From positions 1,760,722 to 1,824,721 of the forward strand of contig OY101121.1 in NCBI GenBank assembly GCA_956465555.1: 64,000 nucleotides of DNA, in the 5' to 3' direction. Within the stretch, counting starts at the first letter, position 1. Each line of letters begins with the position of its first letter. The notes beneath the pieces are model-generated. The model did not search any database, was not told the DNA's origin, and saw nothing but the letters and a program-made list of their open reading frames with translations. Shown here one piece after another: positions 62,682-64,000 of this stretch. The DNA is from Nitzschia sp. pyKryTriq1 (taxonomy: Eukaryota > Bacillariophyta > Bacillariophyceae > Bacillariales > Bacillariaceae). The translations under genes and the position numbers were made by a program.

Positions 62682-64000
62682 TGATGTGATGACATCCGAA
62701 CTTTTTTCATCTTCGCCCTCTCAGTATTCATTGTCAGCCTGCGGCCTTTTCCCACGCTGTATCGATCCGCAATCCGCAATCCGCACCCTCGTACCCCCGC
62801 ACCTCCCCGCACCAACAACGTTCGTGAGTATGTAGGGCACAAGCGCGGTAAATAGAAAGGTTGACAACTCTCAGATTTGTCTATGCCTTGGGACAACCCA
62901 TACGATTCACAAACATCCACAAAGCACGTTAATTACCAATATTTCGTATTGAGCACAATTTTTTGATTAGAACGAACCCTTCGTCCAACCTAGTACTCGT
63001 ACTAAAAAATACTGTAGCTGCTGGTGCTGGTAGTACAGATACCGGTACCGGTAGAGTACATACTGGTACTGGTGGCACATAGACATACATAGACGAGGTC
63101 TAGTACCGGTAGTAGAGTATTACTCTTGGGATCGTGCGGACTTCGAAAAAAAGTGTGCATCAGAGTGAAAATTGACCGACCGACCAAATGGAGTTATCTT
63201 CCGAAGACCTCCCAAACATGTCGACCAACCTCCTTCCAAGCACAGTACGATACCTCTTCGGAAGAAAACTCGATTTGGTTGGTCGGTTTACTAGAGGGTG
63301 AAGTTTGTGACAGTGCACCACCTTTTCGTGGCGTGGCCATACTCTGTAGCAGTAGTAGAGTATTGTTCCCACCGGGTACTACCACAAGTACTCTATTCTA
63401 CAACCTTTTCTACTAGTAGTACTAGAGTAGAGTAGAGTCCTATTTCTTGTAGTGCCTAGCAGTAGTGCATAATTCAGCCCGATTGTGCATGAGCACAACT
63501 TAAAATGACAAATGGCTGTTCATTGTCCTCGTCCGGTCGAATGGAGATCATTGCAAAACAAAAAGCACAAGAAGTGCCAAGGGGAGAGCTCGTAGTAGAA
63601 TTGCAGCCAGTTCTGTCTTCCCAACCAGAGCTTGCCTTCTTGTTGAAATAGTATAACTTTCGATTTTGTCAAAGACATGCTTTTTATCGTTGTTATTATT
63701 TTTCGAAAGCTATTCATAGTAGAGTAGAAAGAAGCTTCGTACTCGTACTGTACAGAGCAGGCGGCGCACTTGTTCATGATCATGCGCGCGCGGATGCGCT
63801 GAAGTTTGGCTCGCCGTCTGGACGTCACTCCTCCTGCGTGGAGAAGGTGGAACCTGGAACCACGCAAACGAGACGCATTCATTCATGCGCGATGATCGGA
63901 GTGACGCCCATCACAATAAAACCCACACCCCAGTGAACCCAAGCTGGCAATTGCTCCTTTTGCTCCGATCTCCCATTCTTATTTCGTATCGTCTAACATT
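62682..64000. other. Intergenic region to window end with foldback element
   Basis: About 1.3 kb. It contains TACCGGTA palindromes at 63040-63115, a 113-base foldback (63175-63287), and TAGTAGAG-type tracts near 63345-63440. A minus-strand frame at 63520-63882 shows no domain. The promoter of the F-box gene lies at its left end. No gene can be supported. Confidence 0.5.
63175..63287. repeat. 33-bp-arm foldback repeat
   Basis: Arm 63175-63207 (starts ACCGACCGACCAAATGG) and the reverse complement of 63255-63287 match at 30 of 33 positions, with 47 bases between. The three mismatches suggest an aged miniature inverted-repeat element. No target duplication was found. Confidence 0.75.

Noticed and set aside
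63520-63882. Minus-strand frame of 120 codons at the window end
   Set aside because: No domain, Arg-rich then mixed composition, surrounded by low-complexity DNA.
1-64000. tRNA, rRNA and CRISPR features
   Set aside because: I looked by eye for T-loop GGTTCRA patterns with matching stems and for spaced direct repeats and found none convincing; a covariance-model search could still find a tRNA.

Overview
The window looks like nuclear DNA from a diatom, or a close photosynthetic stramenopile. Genes are dense and sit on both strands. Short introns (about 60-130 bases) have GT..AG ends. Several predicted proteins start with a signal peptide followed by the diatom ASAF-type plastid motif (cleavage just before a Phe). 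It also holds a pyruvate:NADP+ oxidoreductase, a fusion known from several unicellular eukaryotes including diatoms. I cannot name the species. All gene models were spliced by eye; exon joins are given in each entry.

Layout. 0-7.2 kb: truncated plastid protein (-), splicing factor SF3A3 (+), SSU-processome protein UTP21/WDR36 (-). 7.7-11.4 kb: a STAND/NLR-like protein with an N-terminal gamma-glutamylcyclotransferase-like domain, NB-ARC and TPRs (+). 13.3-17.6 kb: a type II membrane LRR protein whose repeats are each encoded by one phase-1 exon (+). 18.2-22.6 kb: PA/prolyl-4-hydroxylase-like ER protein (+), RsmJ-like rRNA methyltransferase with a plastid presequence (+), NZF zinc-finger protein (-). 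23.9-27.1 kb: a bZIP gene (+) converging on a bHLH gene (-). 29.7-32.9 kb: secreted cysteine-rich protein (+). 33.2-38.4 kb: head-to-head histidine acid phosphatase paralogues, one with an altered catalytic motif. 38.6-40.2 kb: two non-autonomous inverted-repeat elements. 40.5-43.9 kb: inositol-3-phosphate synthase fused to a pfkB-type sugar kinase carrying an HMG-box-like insertion. 44.7-50.7 kb: the pyruvate:NADP+ oxidoreductase. 51.5-56.4 kb: a stalked membrane protein, a multi-pass membrane protein and a plastid BASS-type transporter. 57.1-62.7 kb: a TPR protein, ATP10, a small tail-anchored-like protein and an F-box protein.

The genes do not form an operon-like system. The most notable items are the inositol-3-phosphate synthase/kinase/HMG-box fusion, the cyclotransferase-NB-ARC-TPR protein, and the LRR gene with exon-per-repeat structure. 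The inositol fusion lies next to two histidine acid phosphatases, a superfamily that includes phytases, so a shared inositol-phosphate theme is possible but unproven. Intergenic DNA is rich in TACCGGTA-type palindromes, CTAG/TAGTAGAG tracts, GA/CT microsatellites and hairpins.
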